NCBI GenBank assembly: GCA_902475245.1
Contig: CABRYP010000005.1
Span: forward strand, 6,850 to 70,849
Direction: 5' to 3'
DNA from: an uncultured Collinsella sp.
GTDB lineage: Bacteria; Actinomycetota; Coriobacteriia; Coriobacteriales; Coriobacteriaceae
DNA: 64,000 bases
A program made the translations under genes and the position numbers. Below the pieces are notes generated by a model. It searched no databases, had not been told where the DNA came from, and worked only from the letters and a program-made list of their open reading frames with translations. Below are positions 17,011-25,525 of this stretch, piece by piece (within the stretch, counting starts at the first letter, position 1; the number at the start of each line of letters is the position of its first letter).

Positions 17011-19482
17011 ATGCGACATGCGCATATCCATGTAACGGGCATTGTGCAGGGTGTCGGCATGCGACCGTTTGTGTATCGCGAGGCCATGGCGCACGACATT
17101 TGCGGCTGGGTGCTTAACGCGGGCGATGGCGTGCATATCGAGGCGCACGCTCCTGGCGAAGCACTCGACGAATTTGTCGACGCGCTTTCCGAGCATGCGC
17201 CTGCGGCGTCTCGCGTGGAGCATGTCGAGGTTGTGGACCTAGCACCCGGCAACTGGGACGCCGCTAACGAGCAGGGCTTTCGCATTGTGGCGTCGCAGGA
17301 TCAAACTGCCCACACGACGCTCATCTCGCCCGACATCGCCACGTGCGACGACTGCCTGCGCGAGCTGTTCGACCCCGCCGACCGACGCTTTCACTATCCC
17401 TTTATCAACTGCACCAACTGCGGACCGCGCTTTACCATCATTCGCTCGCTGCCCTATGACCGAGCGGCCACCTCGATGGATCGCTTTCCCATGTGCCCCA
17501 CCTGCGCCGCAGAGTATGCCGACCCGCTCGATCGGCGGTTTCACGCGCAGCCCGATGCCTGTTTTGATTGCGGACCGCATATTACGTGGCGCGAGGCGGA
17601 CCGCGGCGTGGAGCCGACGGCGGTCGACGCGACACCAGCCGTCGGCTCCACGCGCGAGGCCAGCGATGCCATCATCGAACGCTGCGTCGAGCTGCTGGCA
17701 GGCGGCGGCATCGTCGCCGTCAAGGGTCTCGGTGGGTTCCACCTAGCCTGCGACGCCGCCAACGAACAGGCAGTGTGCGAGTTGCGCCGTCGCAAGCGTC
17801 GCAGCAACAAGCCGCTTGCCGTTATGGTGCGCAGTCTTGCCGACGCCGAGTGCCTATGTCACGTCGATGGCGTTGAGCGCAACCTGCTGGCCGGCAGTGT
17901 TCGTCCCATCGTGCTGTTGCGTCGCCGCGCAGCCGGTAGCGACGCCCACAGCTCCCCCAACGCCCTCGAGCTCGCGCCATCCATCGCACACGACTTGTCC
18001 GAGCTCGGCGTCATGCTCCCCTACACCCCGCTTCAACATTTGCTGCTCGCCGCAGCCGCGGCGCACGGCATGCAAGCGCTCGTCATGACCAGCGGAAACC
18101 TGAGCGAAGAGCCCATCGAGACCGACGATGCCCTTGCATGGGAGCATCTCGTTGCCGCCGGCATCGCCGACGCGCTGCTCGGTAACGACCGCGCAATTCT
18201 GTCGCGCTATGACGACTCCGTGGTACGCGTGGTCGACGGCGACATCATGCCCGTGCGCCGCGCACGCGGATATGCGCCGCAGCCGCTGTCGTTGCCGGCG
18301 CTCGACGGCACCACGCCCTGCGTGCTCGCCTGTGGGCCGCAGCAAAAAGCCACGATTGCACTCACTCGCACGGACTCGGACGGTCATACGACCTGTTTTG
18401 TGTCGCAGCATATCGGCGACGTCGAAAACGGCGCGACTTTCGATGCTTGGAGCGCCGCGCGCTCGCGTCTGGAAAGCCTCTTTGACCTGGCGCCTGCCGC
18501 CTTGGCATGCGACATGCATCCCAGTTATCTGTCGAGCCAATGGGCGCGCGAGCAGGCACGGGAGCACAATCTGCCGCTTATCGAAGTCCAGCACCATCAT
18601 GCGCACATCGCGAGCGTCATGGCAGAGGCGATTGCTGCAGGCCGGCTTGCGCCCGATGCACGCGTCCTCGGCATCGCCTTCGACGGCACGGGTGCCGGCA
18701 CCGACGGCACCATATGGGGCGGTGAGTTTCTTGTCGCCCATCTCGCCGATTTTGAGCGCGTCGCGCATCTGCGCACCTGGGCGCTTCCCGGTGGCGCCGC
18801 ATCCGTACACGATGCCCGCCGCAACGCCTTTGCCCTGCTCAGCGAGCTCGATCTGCTCGAGCACCCGGGAGCCGTGGGGCTCTTGAACAGCCTTGACGAG
18901 CAAACGCGCAGCATAACGGCAACGATGATCGAGCGCGGTATCAACAGTCCGCGCACCAGCAGTATGGGTCGCCTGTTTGATGCCGCAGCCGCGATTTTGG
19001 GCATTTGCGGCCAGGCAACCTACGAGGGCGAACCCGCCATCGAGCTCGAAGCCGCCGCTTGGCGTGCACTGGACGGCAAAATCGCCCGTTTTCCCGACGA
19101 CAACGTCGGCTATTCCACATCTGGCCCATCGTGGTTGGACGGCCCCGATGTGCTGGACCAGAAAGCACTCTTTGAGGCACTTTTGGAGGGAATTGAAGCC
19201 GGAGCGCCCGCCGACAGGCTCGCACTCGACTTCCATGTCGCCGTCGCGCGCTCCTCGGCGCGCATCGCCACCGAAATCTGCGCGCGCGAGGGCATTGGCA
19301 CCGTCGCGCTCTCGGGCGGCGTGTTCATGAACCGACTTCTGCTCCAGCTCCTCACCCGCGAGCTCAAATACGCGGGCCCTGCTGTCTTGGTCCCCCACAC
19401 CGTACCCGTCAATGACGGCTGCATCGCCTACGGTCAGGCGGCGGTCGCAAGCGCTCGTCTTGCGCAGATTGCATCGCAGTAG
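17011..19482 (+). CDS. hypF: Carbamoyltransferase HypF, [NiFe]-hydrogenase maturation
   Basis: 823-residue enzyme that makes the thiocarbamate precursor of the hydrogenase cyanide ligands from carbamoyl phosphate. Domains in order: acylphosphatase (GIVQGVGMRPFVY, 1-90), two zinc fingers (CDDCLRELFDP...CTNCGPR and CPTCAAEYADP...CFDCGPH, 105-195), YrdC-like domain (200-390), and the C-terminal Kae1-like carbamoyltransferase with QHHHAHIASVMAE, FDGTGAGTDGTIWGGEF and LSGGVFMNR. Full length. AAGGAGGG precedes the ATG. It heads the visible hypF-hypC-hypD-hypE order. Partner HypE is encoded downstream. Confidence 0.97.
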   Translation: MRHAHIHVTGIVQGVGMRPFVYREAMAHDICGWVLNAGDGVHIEAHAPGEALDEFVDALSEHAPAASRVEHVEVVDLAPGNWDAANEQGFRIVASQDQTAHTTLISPDIATCDDCLRELFDPADRRFHYPFINCTNCGPRFTIIRSLPYDRAATSMDRFPMCPTCAAEYADPLDRRFHAQPDACFDCGPHITWREADRGVEPTAVDATPAVGSTREASDAIIERCVELLAGGGIVAVKGLGGFHLACDAANEQAVCELRRRKRRSNKPLAVMVRSLADAECLCHVDGVERNLLAGSVRPIVLLRRRAAGSDAHSSPNALELAPSIAHDLSELGVMLPYTPLQHLLLAAAAAHGMQALVMTSGNLSEEPIETDDALAWEHLVAAGIADALLGNDRAILSRYDDSVVRVVDGDIMPVRRARGYAPQPLSLPALDGTTPCVLACGPQQKATIALTRTDSDGHTTCFVSQHIGDVENGATFDAWSAARSRLESLFDLAPAALACDMHPSYLSSQWAREQAREHNLPLIEVQHHHAHIASVMAEAIAAGRLAPDARVLGIAFDGTGAGTDGTIWGGEFLVAHLADFERVAHLRTWALPGGAASVHDARRNAFALLSELDLLEHPGAVGLLNSLDEQTRSITATMIERGINSPRTSSMGRLFDAAAAILGICGQATYEGEPAIELEAAAWRALDGKIARFPDDNVGYSTSGPSWLDGPDVLDQKALFEALLEGIEAGAPADRLALDFHVAVARSSARIATEICAREGIGTVALSGGVFMNRLLLQLLTRELKYAGPAVLVPHTVPVNDGCIAYGQAAVASARLAQIASQ

Positions 19483-19616
19483 CTCGCCCTCACACGCCGC
19501 TGTGCCCAGCCGTCTCACAGGCGTAACGCGTTTGCCCGCAAACCCCGCGAGCGCTACCATCAACTGATGGATTATTGAGCGCCTATCCAGCGCAAAGCGT
19601 CTAAAAGGGGAACAAT

Positions 19617-19877
19617 ATGTGCCTTGCCGTTCCCGGTAAAGTAGTCAAACGCGACGACGACCTCAAGGCCACCGTCGACATGATGGGCATCGAGCGCCCC
19701 GTGTCGCTACGACTCGTGCCGACGGCGCAGGTTGGCGACTATATTCTCGTACACGCCGGCTTTGGCATCCAGATCGTCGACGAGCAGGAAGCGCAGGAGA
19801 CGCTCGACCTGGTCAACACCATGACCGAACTGGCCGAAGAAGACCAGCTGGCCACTAACCCGGCCGAGGCATACTAG
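19617..19877 (+). CDS. hypC: HypC/HybG/HupF-family hydrogenase chaperone
   Basis: 86-residue chaperone that carries the Fe(CN)2CO unit with HypD and delivers it to the hydrogenase large subunit. The N-terminus MCLAVPGKV holds the essential Cys2. The OB-like core VGDYILVHAGFGIQIVDEQEA is typical. The stop overlaps the hypD GTG by one base (TAGTG), so HypC and HypD are made together, as their complex requires. Confidence 0.97.
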   Translation: MCLAVPGKVVKRDDDLKATVDMMGIERPVSLRLVPTAQVGDYILVHAGFGIQIVDEQEAQETLDLVNTMTELAEEDQLATNPAEAY

Positions 19878-20989
19878 TGGCGGCCGGACAGCCGGCTCGC
19901 TCCGGTATCGACTTTTCGGCATTTCGCGATTCCAAGCTGGCCCGCGAGCTCATCGAACGCATCCATGAACTCGTCGGCGACCGCACCATCAACCTTATGG
20001 AAGTCTGCGGCACGCACACCGTGAGCATCGGCCGCTATGGCTTTCGCTCCATTATGCCGGCCGGGCTCAAGCTGCTGAGTGGCCCGGGCTGCCCCGTCTG
20101 CGTAACCGCCAACCGCGACATCGACCACGCGATCGCGCTCGCCAACATAGACGGCGCCATCATCACCACCTTTGGCGACATGATGCGCGTGCCCGGATCG
20201 TCCACCTCGCTCGCTGCGCAAAAGGTGGCAGGGCGCGACATCCGCATCGTCTATTCCCCGCTCGACGCGCTTGGCATCGCCGAGCAAAGCCCCGATCGTC
20301 CGGTCATTTTTATGGGCGTGGGCTTTGAGACTACGACGCCCACCATCGCCGCCGCCATCTTGGAGGCCGAGGCACGCGGGCTTTTGAACTTTTCGGTCTA
20401 TTGCGCCCACAAGACCACGCCGCCGGCGTTGCGCGCCATCGCCAACGACCCCGAGACCGCCATCGACGGCTTTATCCTGCCGGGCCACGTCGCCACCATC
20501 ACGGGCTTGGCGCCCTTTAGCTTTTTGGTCGACGAGTTCAATACCCCGGGCGTGGTCACGGGATTTGAACCGGTCGATATCCTGCAGGGCATCTGCATGC
20601 TGGTCCAGATGGTTGTCGAGGGCAGGCCCGCGATCGACAACGCCTACCGCCGTGGCGTCAACGCAGACGGCAACCCCGTGGCGCGCCAGCTGGTCGAGCA
20701 GGTGTTTGAACCATGCGGCACCACGTGGCGCGGGCTGGGGCCGATTGCCAACTCGGGCCTTTCTATCCGCCCCGAGTTCTCGCGCTTTGATGCCCGCGCT
20801 CGCTTTGACGTGCCCGTTGAGGCGACGGTCGAGCCGCGTGGATGCCGCTGCGGCGACGTGCTGCGCGGGGCCATTACGCCGAACAGCTGCCCGCTCTTTG
20901 GCCGCACCTGCACGCCCGAGCACCCCGTCGGACCGTGCATGGTGAGCTCCGAGGGCAGCTGCGCGGCGTACTACCGCTACCGTAACTAG
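19877..20989 (+). CDS. hypD: Hydrogenase formation protein HypD
   Basis: 370-residue Fe-S protein that assembles Fe(CN)2CO with HypC and HypE. Visible motifs: MEVCGTHT, LLSGPGCPVCVT, GVGFETTTPT, CAHKTTPPAL, GFILPGHV and the C-terminal cysteine group RGCRCGDVLRG...CPLFGRTCTP...GPCMVSSEGSC that holds the 4Fe-4S cluster. Start is GTG overlapping the hypC stop. Length is normal. Confidence 0.97.
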   Translation: MAAGQPARSGIDFSAFRDSKLARELIERIHELVGDRTINLMEVCGTHTVSIGRYGFRSIMPAGLKLLSGPGCPVCVTANRDIDHAIALANIDGAIITTFGDMMRVPGSSTSLAAQKVAGRDIRIVYSPLDALGIAEQSPDRPVIFMGVGFETTTPTIAAAILEAEARGLLNFSVYCAHKTTPPALRAIANDPETAIDGFILPGHVATITGLAPFSFLVDEFNTPGVVTGFEPVDILQGICMLVQMVVEGRPAIDNAYRRGVNADGNPVARQLVEQVFEPCGTTWRGLGPIANSGLSIRPEFSRFDARARFDVPVEATVEPRGCRCGDVLRGAITPNSCPLFGRTCTPEHPVGPCMVSSEGSCAAYYRYRN

Positions 20990-21037
20990 CCTGGACGCAT
21001 CCGCACACTGGCACCACCCACGATTGGAGTTTTGGAT

Positions 21038-22072
21038 ATGTCCCATAGCATCACCGATAGCACCGTCCTGTTGGGCCACGGCTCTGGCGGTCAGATGATG
21101 AAACGCATCATCGATGAGGTCTTTTTGGATGCCTTTGGGTCGCCCGAGCTGCTCGCGGGCAACGACGCCGGCGTCGCCGCGCTGCCCGCGAGCGGGCGCA
21201 TCGCCATGTCGACCGACAGCTTTGTAGTCTCGCCGCAGTTCTTCCCCGGTGGCAACATCGGCCGCCTTGCCGCGTGCGGAACCGTCAACGACGTCGCGAC
21301 CTCGGGCGCCAACGTGCGCTACCTGTCGTGCGGATTTATCCTCGAAGAGGGCTATCCCATGGATAAGCTCCGCCAGATTGTGCAGACGATGGCCGAAACG
21401 GCGCGCGAAGCGGGCGTGTCCATAATCACGGGCGACACCAAGGTGGTCGAGCGCGGCGGGGCCGACGGCGTCTACATCAATACCGCCGGCGTGGGCGAGG
21501 TTCCCGCGGGCGTGGCGCTCAGCGGTGCCAACTGCCGCCCCGGCGACGTCATCCTGGTGTCGGGCACACTGGGCGACCACGGTATCGCCATCATGAGCCA
21601 GCGCGAGGGTTTGGCCTTTTCGAGCACGATAGAAAGCGACGCCGCGCCGCTCAACCACCTGATTGCCGACGTTCTGGCCGCAGCGCCCGGCACGCGTTGC
21701 TTTCGCGACCCCACGCGCGGTGGCCTGGCGTCCACGCTCAACGAGTTTGCCCAGGCAAGCGGTGTTGCCATGGAGGTTGACGAGGATGCCGTGCCCGTGC
21801 GTCCCGACGTGCAGGCCGCCTGCGAGATGCTCGGCTACGATGTGCTGCAGGTGGCAAACGAGGGCAAGATGGTCGCCGTGGTGCCGGCCGAGCAAGCCGA
21901 TGCCGCGCTGAGCGCCATGCGCGCCGCCCGCTACGGCGAGAATGCCGCCATCATCGGTCGCGTGCTGCCGCTTGCCGAGGGTGCCCGTCCCGCTGTGCGC
22001 GTGCGCACCGGCTGGGACTCGACCCGTATCCTCGACATGCTCGTGGGAGAGCAGCTGCCGAGAATTTGCTAG
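21038..22072 (+). CDS. hypE: Hydrogenase expression/formation protein HypE
   Basis: 344-residue AIR-synthase-like protein that dehydrates the C-terminal thiocarboxamide to thiocyanate. N-terminal LLGHGSGGQMMKRII and the ATP-binding region GNDAGVAAL...STDSFVVSPQFFPGG match the family. GDTKVV and RDPTRGGLASTLNE follow. The chain ends in PRIC, so the essential C-terminal cysteine is present. ATG at 21038 was taken; an in-frame TTG at 21032 is closer to GGAG. hypA, hypB and the hydrogenase structural genes are not in this window. Confidence 0.97.
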   Translation: MSHSITDSTVLLGHGSGGQMMKRIIDEVFLDAFGSPELLAGNDAGVAALPASGRIAMSTDSFVVSPQFFPGGNIGRLAACGTVNDVATSGANVRYLSCGFILEEGYPMDKLRQIVQTMAETAREAGVSIITGDTKVVERGGADGVYINTAGVGEVPAGVALSGANCRPGDVILVSGTLGDHGIAIMSQREGLAFSSTIESDAAPLNHLIADVLAAAPGTRCFRDPTRGGLASTLNEFAQASGVAMEVDEDAVPVRPDVQAACEMLGYDVLQVANEGKMVAVVPAEQADAALSAMRAARYGENAAIIGRVLPLAEGARPAVRVRTGWDSTRILDMLVGEQLPRIC

Positions 22073-22195
22073 GGCGGAACCGCACGGTCGGCGCGATGCG
22101 GCTTGGTATCCCTGGAGATGTTCAGATTCCAAGCACGCCCAACGCGGAAGCCCAGTATTATGAGGTGCGTTTTAAATCCAATGACGGGAGCTTTC

Positions 22196-22864
22196 ATGGC
22201 ACCAGCTTTTTCCCATGTGATCTTTGACCTGGACGGCACCATCCTCAACACGCTCGAGGACCTGGCGGCCGCCGGCAACCATACCTGCGAGACGCACGGC
22301 TGGCCCACGTTTGCCGTCGACGAGTACCGCTACAAGGTGGGAAACGGCATGCTCAAGCTGGTTGAGCGTTTTATGCCTGCCGAGTATGCGGGCGACAGCC
22401 GTATGTTTGAGCAGACGCTTTCCGAATTTAGGGCTTACTACGGCGAGCACAAGGAGGACCACACCGCCCCCTATGCCGGCACGATCGAGATGCTCGACCG
22501 CCTGCGCGCCGCGGGTGTGCAGCTAGCCGTACTCACTAACAAGGACCACGTCTCGGCGGCTCCGCTTATCGAGAAGTATTTTGGTCCCGAGCGCTTTGCG
22601 CTGGTACAGGGCCGTGTCGATGCGTTTCCGCCCAAGCCCGAAGCACCCGTCACGCTGCATGTGATGGAAGAGCTGGGTGCCGATCCGGCAACCACGCTCT
22701 ATGTGGGCGATTCCAATGTCGATATCCTGACCGGTCACAACGCCGGCCTTAAGAGCGCGGGCGTCAGCTGGGGCTTCCGCGGCCGCGCAGAGCTGGAAGC
22801 CGCCGGCGCCGACTACGTGGTGGACACCCAGGCAGAGCTCACGGCGCTGGTACTGGGCGAGTAA
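22196..22864 (+). CDS. gph: HAD-superfamily hydrolase, phosphoglycolate phosphatase-like
   Basis: 222-residue HAD phosphatase. Motif I is FDLDGTILNT, motif II LAVLTNKD, motif III lysine in PKPEAP, and motif IV VGDSNVDILTGHNAG. The helical cap of about 70 residues fits the Gph/PGP subgroup. Exact substrate is uncertain; phosphoglycolate or another small phosphate ester. ATG at 22196 follows GGGAG; ATG at 22181 is a possible alternative. It is 120 bases past hypE and may be transcribed with it. Confidence 0.88.
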   Translation: MAPAFSHVIFDLDGTILNTLEDLAAAGNHTCETHGWPTFAVDEYRYKVGNGMLKLVERFMPAEYAGDSRMFEQTLSEFRAYYGEHKEDHTAPYAGTIEMLDRLRAAGVQLAVLTNKDHVSAAPLIEKYFGPERFALVQGRVDAFPPKPEAPVTLHVMEELGADPATTLYVGDSNVDILTGHNAGLKSAGVSWGFRGRAELEAAGADYVVDTQAELTALVLGE

Positions 22865-22880
22865 CCGCCCATCCCCCCAC

Positions 22881-22917
22881 GGGCAGCTAATGTGGGACGG
22901 GGCTCTTTTAGCTGCCC
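22881..22917. terminator. Hairpin downstream of the phosphatase gene
   Basis: GGGCAGCTAA (22881-22890) pairs perfectly with TTAGCTGCCC (22908-22917). No T-run. The inner sequence GGGACGGGGCTCTTTTAGCTG is shared with 43218-43237, so it is also a dispersed repeat (family G). Confidence 0.6.
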
Positions 22918-23007
22918 CCGCAACAAAGAAATGTCCCCGACTGCCAGCAGAAAAGGAACGTCCCCAAGTGCCGCCTTCCCAATGGCTACTCCAGCGATGG
23001 CAGTATC

Positions 23008-23169
23008 GCAGGTAGAGGACGGACAGCGAAAACGCCCCTAAGCGAGCAAGGTGACGTGAAATGAAAGGGCGCTGACCTTCTGGTCGCGCCCTTGAAATTG
23101 AACGTCAGATTGCCGCTTAGGGGCGTTTGCAGCGTCGAGCAGTTACGCGGTTCGTAGAACCGCGTAACT
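23008..23169. ncRNA. Candidate structured RNA element, copy 1
   Basis: Multi-helix element. A conserved box (23008-23029) begins GCAGGTAGAGGACGGACA. Helix A: 23030-23044 with 23114-23128, 15 perfect pairs. Helix B: GCAA (23046) with TTGC (23110). Helix C: TGACGT (23052) with ACGTCA (23102). Terminal hairpin: GGGCGC, single-base bulge T, GACC, tetraloop TTCT, GGTC, GCGCCC (23067-23091). After the conserved linker GCAGCGTCG comes a 13-pair hairpin (23141-23169). A second copy at 26850-27012 keeps the boxes and loop but rewrites the stems with compensating bases. It lies in a convergent gap just past the lipoprotein stop, so the sense strand is undetermined. Could also be a mobile palindromic repeat. 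Confidence 0.7.
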
Positions 23170-23172
23170 CCC

Positions 23173-23730
23173 CTAGCTCATCATCGCATTCATCATCTCG
23201 GTGGTTGCGGAATCGTCGGCAGACCACTCGTTATCCTCGTTGGCGGAATATTTAAAGGTGACCTTGGTGTCCTTGGTCTTAGCGGCCTTGGTCACGTCGA
23301 CCATGACCTGGCCGGCCATCTTGTACAGGTCATCCTCGGAAGGCATCGTATCGAGTGCGGTGACCTTCTCCTGATACTGGGTGGCGAAATCTTCGACGAT
23401 CTTATTCATGGACTTGCAGGTGATGGTAACCTCGGCGGTCGCAGTGCCCTTGTCCTCATCGACCGTCACATCGCCGATCTTGTAATCAAAGCCCTCGAGA
23501 TAGCTCTTGGCGTACTCCTTGGGATCGATGCCCAGTTGCTCAAACTCGTCGCCCGAAGCCTCTTCCAGACCGGAGAGGAAATCATCGCCGCCGTTCTTGA
23601 TCTCGTCAAACTGGCTCGTAAGGTCGTTGGTGATGAGCTCTTCCACCGAAGGCCCTCCGCAGCCGGAAAGCAAAACCACGCACGCGACCAGGGCAGCCAT
23701 CAGGGGCACAAGCAGCAGCTTCTTTTTCAT
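23173..23730 (-). CDS. Putative lipoprotein of unknown function
   Basis: 185-residue exported lipoprotein. The signal peptide MKKKLLLVPLMAALVACVVLLSGCGG has a lipobox (LLSG with Cys at 23). The mature part is acidic, alpha/beta, with ELITNDLTSQFDEIKNGG at its head, GFDYKIGDVTVDEDKGTATAEVTITCKSMNK split across the middle strands and a helical C-terminus. I do not recognise a named family with confidence. GGAGGA precedes the ATG at 23728-23730. The 3' end abuts the candidate RNA element at 23008-23169. Confidence 0.85.
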   Translation of the reverse strand: MKKKLLLVPLMAALVACVVLLSGCGGPSVEELITNDLTSQFDEIKNGGDDFLSGLEEASGDEFEQLGIDPKEYAKSYLEGFDYKIGDVTVDEDKGTATAEVTITCKSMNKIVEDFATQYQEKVTALDTMPSEDDLYKMAGQVMVDVTKAAKTKDTKVTFKYSANEDNEWSADDSATTEMMNAMMS

Positions 23731-23905
23731 GACATTCCTCCAAACAAGCGGCGCCGCGTTCCCTGCGCAGCGCACGTCGTAACAGCAAGTCCATATTAGC
23801 GGCCCGGCCCAACCCCCTGCGTCGCAAAAGCGCAGGCGGCTCAATTTGACGAACGAATGGCCCGTAAAGCAAGCCCCCTGCAATAAAATGCACCTGTTTA
23901 GCCTA

Positions 23906-23940
23906 TTAAAAAAGGGTGGCCGGACAACCCGACCACCCTT
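23906..23940 (-). terminator. Terminator of the PTS IIA gene
   Basis: On the minus strand AAGGGTGGTCGGG pairs with CCGGCCACCCTT across TTGT, followed by TTTTTTA. It is 24 bases past the stop at 23964. Confidence 0.85.
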
Positions 23941-23963
23941 GCGCATCTTCTGGATGCCGCAGA

Positions 23964-24500
23964 CTACTTGCGGACGACCTTAACGATGGCGTCACCGGCG
24001 GCGACGGCAGACTCGGCCTCGACGGCGAGCTCGACGTCAGCGAACTCGGCGGTGTTGGACACGGCCACGACGACGCAGTCCTTGTAGCCGGCGGCAGCGA
24101 TCTTGGCGCGGTCGATCTTGAGTATGGGCTGACCAGCTTTGACAACGTCGTCGGCCTTGACGAAGCCCTCGAAGCCGTCGCCGTTCATGTTGACGGTATC
24201 GACGCCAACGTGCACCAGAACCTCGATGCCGCTATCGGACTGCAGGCCCACGGCGTGACCCATGGTGACGGTCACCTTGCCGTCGCAGGGAGCGTAGACC
24301 AGGTCGTCCTCGGGCCACACAGCGCAGCCCTTGCCCAGAACCTCGCCACCAAAGACGGGATCGGGCACGTCGGCCATCTTGATGACCTTGCCCTTGACAG
24401 GCGAGCACAGCACGTCGGCGCCAGCAGAAGCAGAGATGGAGGCCGGAGCAGCAGCTGCCGCGGGCTCAGCCTTCTTCTTAAACATGTCAAACAGACCCAT
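23964..24500 (-). CDS. crr: PTS glucose-family enzyme IIA component
   Basis: 178-residue phosphocarrier of the phosphotransferase system. It passes phosphate from HPr to a sugar-specific IIB. Residues 1-27 are an Ala/Pro-rich leader (FKKKAEPAAAAAPAS). The IIA(Glc) beta-sandwich follows: SPVKGKVIKMADVPDPVF, the helper histidine in GHAVGLQSDSG and the phosphorylated histidine in EVLVHVGVDTV. Length is normal for a free-standing IIA. GAGGAG lies upstream of the ATG. It is divergent from an RpiR-like SIS remnant. No IIBC gene lies next to it, so it may serve several permeases. Confidence 0.95.
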   Translation of the reverse strand: MGLFDMFKKKAEPAAAAAPASISASAGADVLCSPVKGKVIKMADVPDPVFGGEVLGKGCAVWPEDDLVYAPCDGKVTVTMGHAVGLQSDSGIEVLVHVGVDTVNMNGDGFEGFVKADDVVKAGQPILKIDRAKIAAAGYKDCVVVAVSNTAEFADVELAVEAESAVAAGDAIVKVVRK

Positions 24501-24684
24501 ACGTTTTCTCCTCTTGATTAAGCGCAACGTTATGCGCATGCCTATGGTGATTATAGTGCCAAATGATCAAATTGCTAAGGTGAGGGCTCGAATCGCAAGC
24601 CCTTCCCGGTAGTGCTCGTGGGATGAGTATCTCCTTTGCATCGCGGGTCGATAAGCCGAGTATCGCCTGCAGGTTATGGAGCGC

Positions 24685-25239
24685 ATGGAAGGGCTCTACC
24701 AGACCACGCTGGCCGAAACGCAGGAGCTGCTCGACCCCACGCAGCTTGACCACGCCGCCAAGCTCATCGCGAACGCCCGACAGGTCGACATCTACACGGG
24801 CTCGCACAACCTCTATCCAGCAGGAATGTTCCGCGACCGCCTGCTCTCCGCCGGCAAAAGCGCAACGTGCCACGACGGCGCTGAGGCCCAGGTGCGTACG
24901 GCGCTCGCCTCGGGTCCCGACCATGCGGCAATCGTCATCTCCTACAGCGGCCTTGCCCCCAACCTCAAGGACATCTTGCCGATTCTCAGCAGCCGGCATG
25001 TCCCGGTCATCGTCATCGGCACGCCTTATTGCGCTCGCATTCACCCTGGCTTTGCCGCCTACCTCACGGTAAGTGACCACGAGAGTATGACGCATCGCAT
25101 CACGCAGTTCGCCAGCCACATCGCCGTGCAATACGTGCTCGATTCGCTCTACAGCAGCTACTTCGCCAAAGACTACGACCGCTGCGCCGAATTCCTGGAG
25201 CGATCGTTTCCCTACACCCGCCTGCCCAGGCTTAAGTAG
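24685..25239 (+). CDS. SIS-domain protein, RpiR-like, lacking the HTH domain (probable remnant)
   Basis: About 184 residues. The sequence matches the linker and C-terminal sugar-isomerase (SIS) domain of MurR/RpiR regulators: MEGLYQTTLAETQELLDPTQ, then QVDIYTGSHNLYPAGMF, ISYSGLAPNLKDILPIL and VIVIGTPYCARIHP. RpiR proteins normally begin with a ~75-residue HTH. Here an in-frame TAA lies at 24652, and only 184 bases separate it from crr, so the HTH cannot fit. Residues homologous to the linker continue upstream of any start codon, which points to truncation. ATG at 24685 has GGAG five bases away; ATG at 24676 is the alternative. It may bind a phosphosugar or be a pseudogene. Confidence 0.65.
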   Translation: MEGLYQTTLAETQELLDPTQLDHAAKLIANARQVDIYTGSHNLYPAGMFRDRLLSAGKSATCHDGAEAQVRTALASGPDHAAIVISYSGLAPNLKDILPILSSRHVPVIVIGTPYCARIHPGFAAYLTVSDHESMTHRITQFASHIAVQYVLDSLYSSYFAKDYDRCAEFLERSFPYTRLPRLK

Positions 25240-25270
25240 CGACGAGCGCGGATTTTCGGACGCTTATCTA

Positions 25271-25338
25271 ACGAGCGTGGATAATCTCCCACTTTGAGCC
25301 CGCACACAGGCCAAAACCGGGAGATTATCCACGCTCGT
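25271..25338. repeat. Palindromic repeat, family C copy 1 (left of fic)
   Basis: ACGAGCGTGGATAATCTCCC (25271-25290) pairs perfectly with 25319-25338. The loop begins ACTTTGAG and ends GCCAAAAC. An almost identical copy in the same orientation lies at 26723-26790 on the other side of the Fic gene. Confidence 0.9.
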
Positions 25339-25434
25339 GTTGAATGCTCCGTTTTCCTCTGCGCCCGAGGGACCACTCGACCACCTTGCACCAAAGCAAT
25401 AACGACTTCTCGTCATTAGATTATTCAAATCGAC

Positions 25435-25470
25435 TCTAATAACTATTTTCGCCATAAACTCGTTATTAGA
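25435..25470. promoter_or_regulatory. Operator-like inverted repeat upstream of fic
   Basis: TCTAATAAC (25435-25443) and GTTATTAGA (25462-25470) are perfect reverse complements; a related CGTCATTAGA lies at 25411 and CCTAATAGCG at 25485. The whole stretch 25400-25510 is AT-rich, unlike the rest of the window. The Fic protein has its own C-terminal winged helix, so autoregulation here is plausible. Confidence 0.5.
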
Positions 25471-25525
25471 ATTGATATGATTAGCCTAATAGCGAGTTTC
25501 CGGCACTAAAGATATGGAGGGCGCG

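Noticed and set aside
19874..22132. Long minus-strand frame opposite hypD and hypE
   Set aside because: Ala/Arg/His-rich nonsense composition opposite two unmistakable Hyp proteins.
24580..24605. tRNA-like GGGCTCGAATCGCAAGCCC
   Set aside because: It resembles a T-arm but there is no acceptor, D or anticodon arm around it; just a small hairpin.
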